Source of the DNA: Euphrasia confusa
Taxonomy: Eukaryota > Streptophyta > Magnoliopsida > Lamiales > Orobanchaceae
Reading direction: 5' to 3'
Length of the DNA stretch: 64,000 nucleotides
NCBI GenBank assembly: GCA_954870475.1
Contig: OX940949.1
Span: forward strand, 54,653,332 to 54,717,331
A program made the position numbers and the translations under genes. Under the pieces are notes generated by a model. That model searched no databases. It was not told where the DNA came from and worked only from the letters and a program-made list of their open reading frames with translations. Below are positions 61,900 through 64,000 of this stretch, in pieces (positions within the stretch are counted from its first letter, which is position 1; each line of letters opens with the position of its first letter).

Positions 61900-64000
61900 T
61901 TACTCGGCTGGAATCGGACAAGTCTGTGCATTTTGACCCTCTCCTTGACATTTGCCACATCGATATTTTTTCTTCGAAAACCTCTCAATTCGACTCGTGA
62001 AGCGGTCCATCCTCGGCCGTCCTGGAGTTCGTTTCACCGGTGGGGGCAACACTATCATGCTTTGGACATATTCGGGAATCTCCGTCCATTGATCTTCTGA
62101 AGGAACAGGTATAATGTTCTCCTTATATGCTTGCATCATATACTCACGGGTGAAATAAAGAGAAGTCATATCATAAGCATATTGTCCTGCCCGACTCGGG
62201 TCCTTGGCACACGCTGCGGCAATGGCATGCTCACACGGCATCATGTCAATCTGAAACACACCACATTCACACGTCATTGCCTCCAAATCCACAACCCCAC
62301 ACCATCTAGTCGACTCCACAGTGTACAGCCAAGTACTTATTTTTCTGGTAACCCATTTAGGAGCACGGTCATAACGCTCACGCAACGTTGTTTCCCTTCT
62401 CGGTGTCAATACACCGTTGAACGCCCAAACTTCTTCACGATGTTTGCAAAACCATTCAACCATCTTATCCACAATAAACTTGATCAAGGAACATATGGGG
62501 AGGTCTTTAGCGTCTTTCATCACAGAATTTATCACTTCCACAGCGTTAGACGTCATCACCTCGTATCTATTCACACGGTGGTGGACTCTTGACCATTTCT
62601 CAAACGTGATGTCTTCTAACCACTTCGCACATTTTTCGCTCGCTGCTCTAAGCTCTGAAAAATTGAGATTGAACTCGGATAAAGTGTACGAGCACGCAGC
62701 CTTCTTAAAATGACCAACCAAGTCTTTTCTTTTGTTGTACTTGGACTTGATGTTTTGCATGATGTGCCAATAACAGTGTCCATGTTCCGCATTAGGGTAA
62801 ACAGCAGCTACAGCATTTATAATTGGCTGACCTCTGTCAGACACGATTACCAGATCAGATCTATCTGGAATCAAAAACTGCAAGCACTCGAGGAACCAAA
62901 TCCAACAACTGGTGTCCTCTGCATCACCCACACCCCAAGCAAGTGGGTAACTGTGATGCTCACTGTCAGTAGCAGAAGCAATAAGAAGCGTTCCCTTGTA
63001 TCTATTGGTCATGAACGATGCATCAATGACGATAACGTCCTTCATGTACTGAAATCCCCGAATACACGCTCCGATAGCCATGAAGAAGTACTGAAATTCA
63101 TCATTGACATCTGTCTGAATACGGGTGAACGTACCTGGATTCCTTTTTTCAAGCATGTAACAATACGAAGGAAGCTTCGAGAAATTATCTTCATAGGATC
63201 CGCGAACATTTTCCAGGGCTTTCTGCTGCGCTCTCCATGCTTTGTCGTAACTGACAGTAATATTTTCCTCAGTACGCATAAACTGCTGAATTGCAGCCGG
63301 TGTCAGAGGTTTCTTTGCGTTCAAGAACTGGTCCTGGAGTCGATTGCCGATAAGACTGCTAGAGGCCTGCCTGTGCACACCGCTTCTATCAATCAATGAA
63401 CAAGTGTGGATATTGGTGTAGGTTTTAATCACAAACTCATCGGTCGCCTTCTTCCTCGTTGCACGAATTTTCCATTTGCAATTTTTTTCAACACATTTCA
63501 CCACCTTTCGATTGTGATCAGATTTGTGCACAACGAATTCAAACTTGCCCTGCAATGCTACCCGACCGACAACATAGCTGAAATCGTCTTTGTTCTTGAA
63601 AGTCTGACCAACTACCAAATCGGAACCATCATACCGACCACCTCCGTCTCGATCACAAAGTCTAAAAGCAGGAACAACAGGCTCGTCCACAACAGGATTA
63701 TTATAATAAGAACTACCGCCCTCATTATAACCGTCGTCACCACCATCATTACCATCGTCATCAACAACATCATCGTCGTTATCATCGACTTCGACACCAT
63801 CAACACCATCATCATAATCACCGCCCGCACCACCATCATAATCATAACCATCATAATTATTGCATAAATCAATGCTATCCCAAATAGATACAGACGGATC
63901 ATAAGTAGATGGCACTATTACTTGACTGTAATATTCAGATGTTTCACCTGAAGTTCGTCGAGTTGGAAGTTTTTCTGGGCGAATTGGACTTTGACGTGCA
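61900..64000 (-). CDS. MULE (mudrA-type) transposase of element B, 5' end outside window
   Basis: One uninterrupted frame of 700 codons is open to the window end, so the start lies beyond 64000. After an acidic Asp/Gly-rich stretch comes a MuDR N-terminal domain (VVGQTFKNKDDF, CVEKNCKWKIRATRKK). The DDE core follows with Asp in VIVIDASFMTNRYKG, Asp in VIVSDRGQPI, the HCYWH motif and Glu in SNAVEVINS. The SWIM finger is CECGVFQIDMMPCEHAIAAA. Only one zinc knuckle is present, CGKCQGEGQNAQTC, where Gln takes the place of the usual His. The catalytic residues are intact and no stop occurs, so this copy may still be able to move its element. It is convergent with the DUF1985 gene across the palindromic core. 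Confidence 0.92.
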   Translation of the reverse strand, partial: ARQSPIRPEKLPTRRTSGETSEYYSQVIVPSTYDPSVSIWDSIDLCNNYDGYDYDGGAGGDYDDGVDGVEVDDNDDDVVDDDGNDGGDDGYNEGGSSYYNNPVVDEPVVPAFRLCDRDGGGRYDGSDLVVGQTFKNKDDFSYVVGRVALQGKFEFVVHKSDHNRKVVKCVEKNCKWKIRATRKKATDEFVIKTYTNIHTCSLIDRSGVHRQASSSLIGNRLQDQFLNAKKPLTPAAIQQFMRTEENITVSYDKAWRAQQKALENVRGSYEDNFSKLPSYCYMLEKRNPGTFTRIQTDVNDEFQYFFMAIGACIRGFQYMKDVIVIDASFMTNRYKGTLLIASATDSEHHSYPLAWGVGDAEDTSCWIWFLECLQFLIPDRSDLVIVSDRGQPIINAVAAVYPNAEHGHCYWHIMQNIKSKYNKRKDLVGHFKKAACSYTLSEFNLNFSELRAASEKCAKWLEDITFEKWSRVHHRVNRYEVMTSNAVEVINSVMKDAKDLPICSLIKFIVDKMVEWFCKHREEVWAFNGVLTPRRETTLRERYDRAPKWVTRKISTWLYTVESTRWCGVVDLEAMTCECGVFQIDMMPCEHAIAAACAKDPSRAGQYAYDMTSLYFTREYMMQAYKENIIPVPSEDQWTEIPEYVQSMIVLPPPVKRTPGRPRMDRFTSRIERFSKKKYRCGKCQGEGQNAQTCPIPAE

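Larger units (their letters stand above)
56642..64000. mobile_element. Mutator-like element B (partial; DUF1985/Ulp-like + mudrA)
   Basis: A second two-gene Mutator-like element, inverted relative to A and cut by the window end. The left terminus is inferred at 56642, where GGAAAAATGCCCCTCCC begins; MULE ends are often of GGGAAAATNCCC type. Contents: a DUF1985/Ulp-like gene (+), a palindromic core at 59661-61586, and a mudrA transposase (-). The gene order and convergence repeat the plan of element A, but repeat words, intron positions and protein sequences differ clearly, so this is not a recent copy of A. The right end and target duplication are out of view. Confidence 0.7.

Noticed and set aside
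63406..63902. Open frames rich in Ile, Met or Val opposite the start of transposase B
   Set aside because: Antisense or shifted readings of the Asp/Gly-rich GAT/GAC stretch of the transposase.

Overview
The window is nuclear DNA of a dicot plant. The genes have many GT-AG introns, the noncoding DNA is very AT-rich, and the protein families are plant-specific (GRF, BEACH class C, CLB-type synaptotagmin, CYP704, AUR3, DUF641). From memory, most of the host genes lie together in Arabidopsis thaliana: GRF9, AUR3, an MIT-AAA ATPase, CYP704A2, BCHC1, the kinase At2g45590 and CXE8/9 on chromosome 2 (about At2g45480 to At2g45610). Paralogues of DUF641, BCHC2 and CLB1 lie on chromosome 3. The host part is therefore a conserved eudicot gene block. 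I cannot place the species more closely from sequence alone.

Layout. 1-8188: Mutator-like element A, with a mudrA-type transposase on + (start outside the window), a 1.8-kb inverted-repeat core, and a convergent DUF1985/Ulp1-protease gene on -. 8.2-23.6 kb: a Stowaway-type MITE, a DUF641/GIL1-like gene (+), a carboxylesterase (-), a 0.7-kb fold-back element, a receptor-like kinase (-) and an 11-exon CLB1/synaptotagmin gene (-) whose introns hold a hAT-like MITE. 24.3-40 kb: a giant BEACH gene (BCHC, 31 coding exons, 2934 codons in frame). 40.3-42.2 kb: CYP704 P450 (-). 44.5-48.8 kb: MIT-AAA ATPase (+). 48.8-52.8 kb: gene-free AT-rich DNA with (AAT)n arrays and tandem duplications. 52.8-54.2 kb: Aurora kinase 3 (+). 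54.9-56.1 kb: a two-WRC GRF9-like gene (-) with no QLQ exon in view. 56642-64000: Mutator-like element B, with a DUF1985/Ulp-like gene (+), a 1.9-kb nested-palindrome core and a convergent mudrA transposase (-).

The main discovery candidate is the shared design of A and B. In both, a mudrA gene and a DUF1985/Ulp gene converge on a roughly 2-kb palindromic core. In both, intron 1 of the DUF1985 gene carries a GC-rich array of short inverted repeats that uses the same words as that element's own core. The words differ completely between A and B. Element A keeps a complete Ulp1 catalytic triad. Element B has Gln where the catalytic His should be, and its protease domain is cut off where the palindromic core begins. 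Element B's core has three levels of palindrome and two equal 721-bp copies whose 141-bp spacers point in opposite directions, which suggests inversion.

The host genes form no operon-like system. They include trafficking and membrane-contact proteins (BCHC, CLB1), cell-division and microtubule proteins (AUR3, AAA ATPase), metabolic enzymes (P450, carboxylesterase), signalling proteins (RLK, DUF641) and a growth regulator (GRF9-like). All exon joins were worked out by eye from reading phase, splice sites and family conservation.
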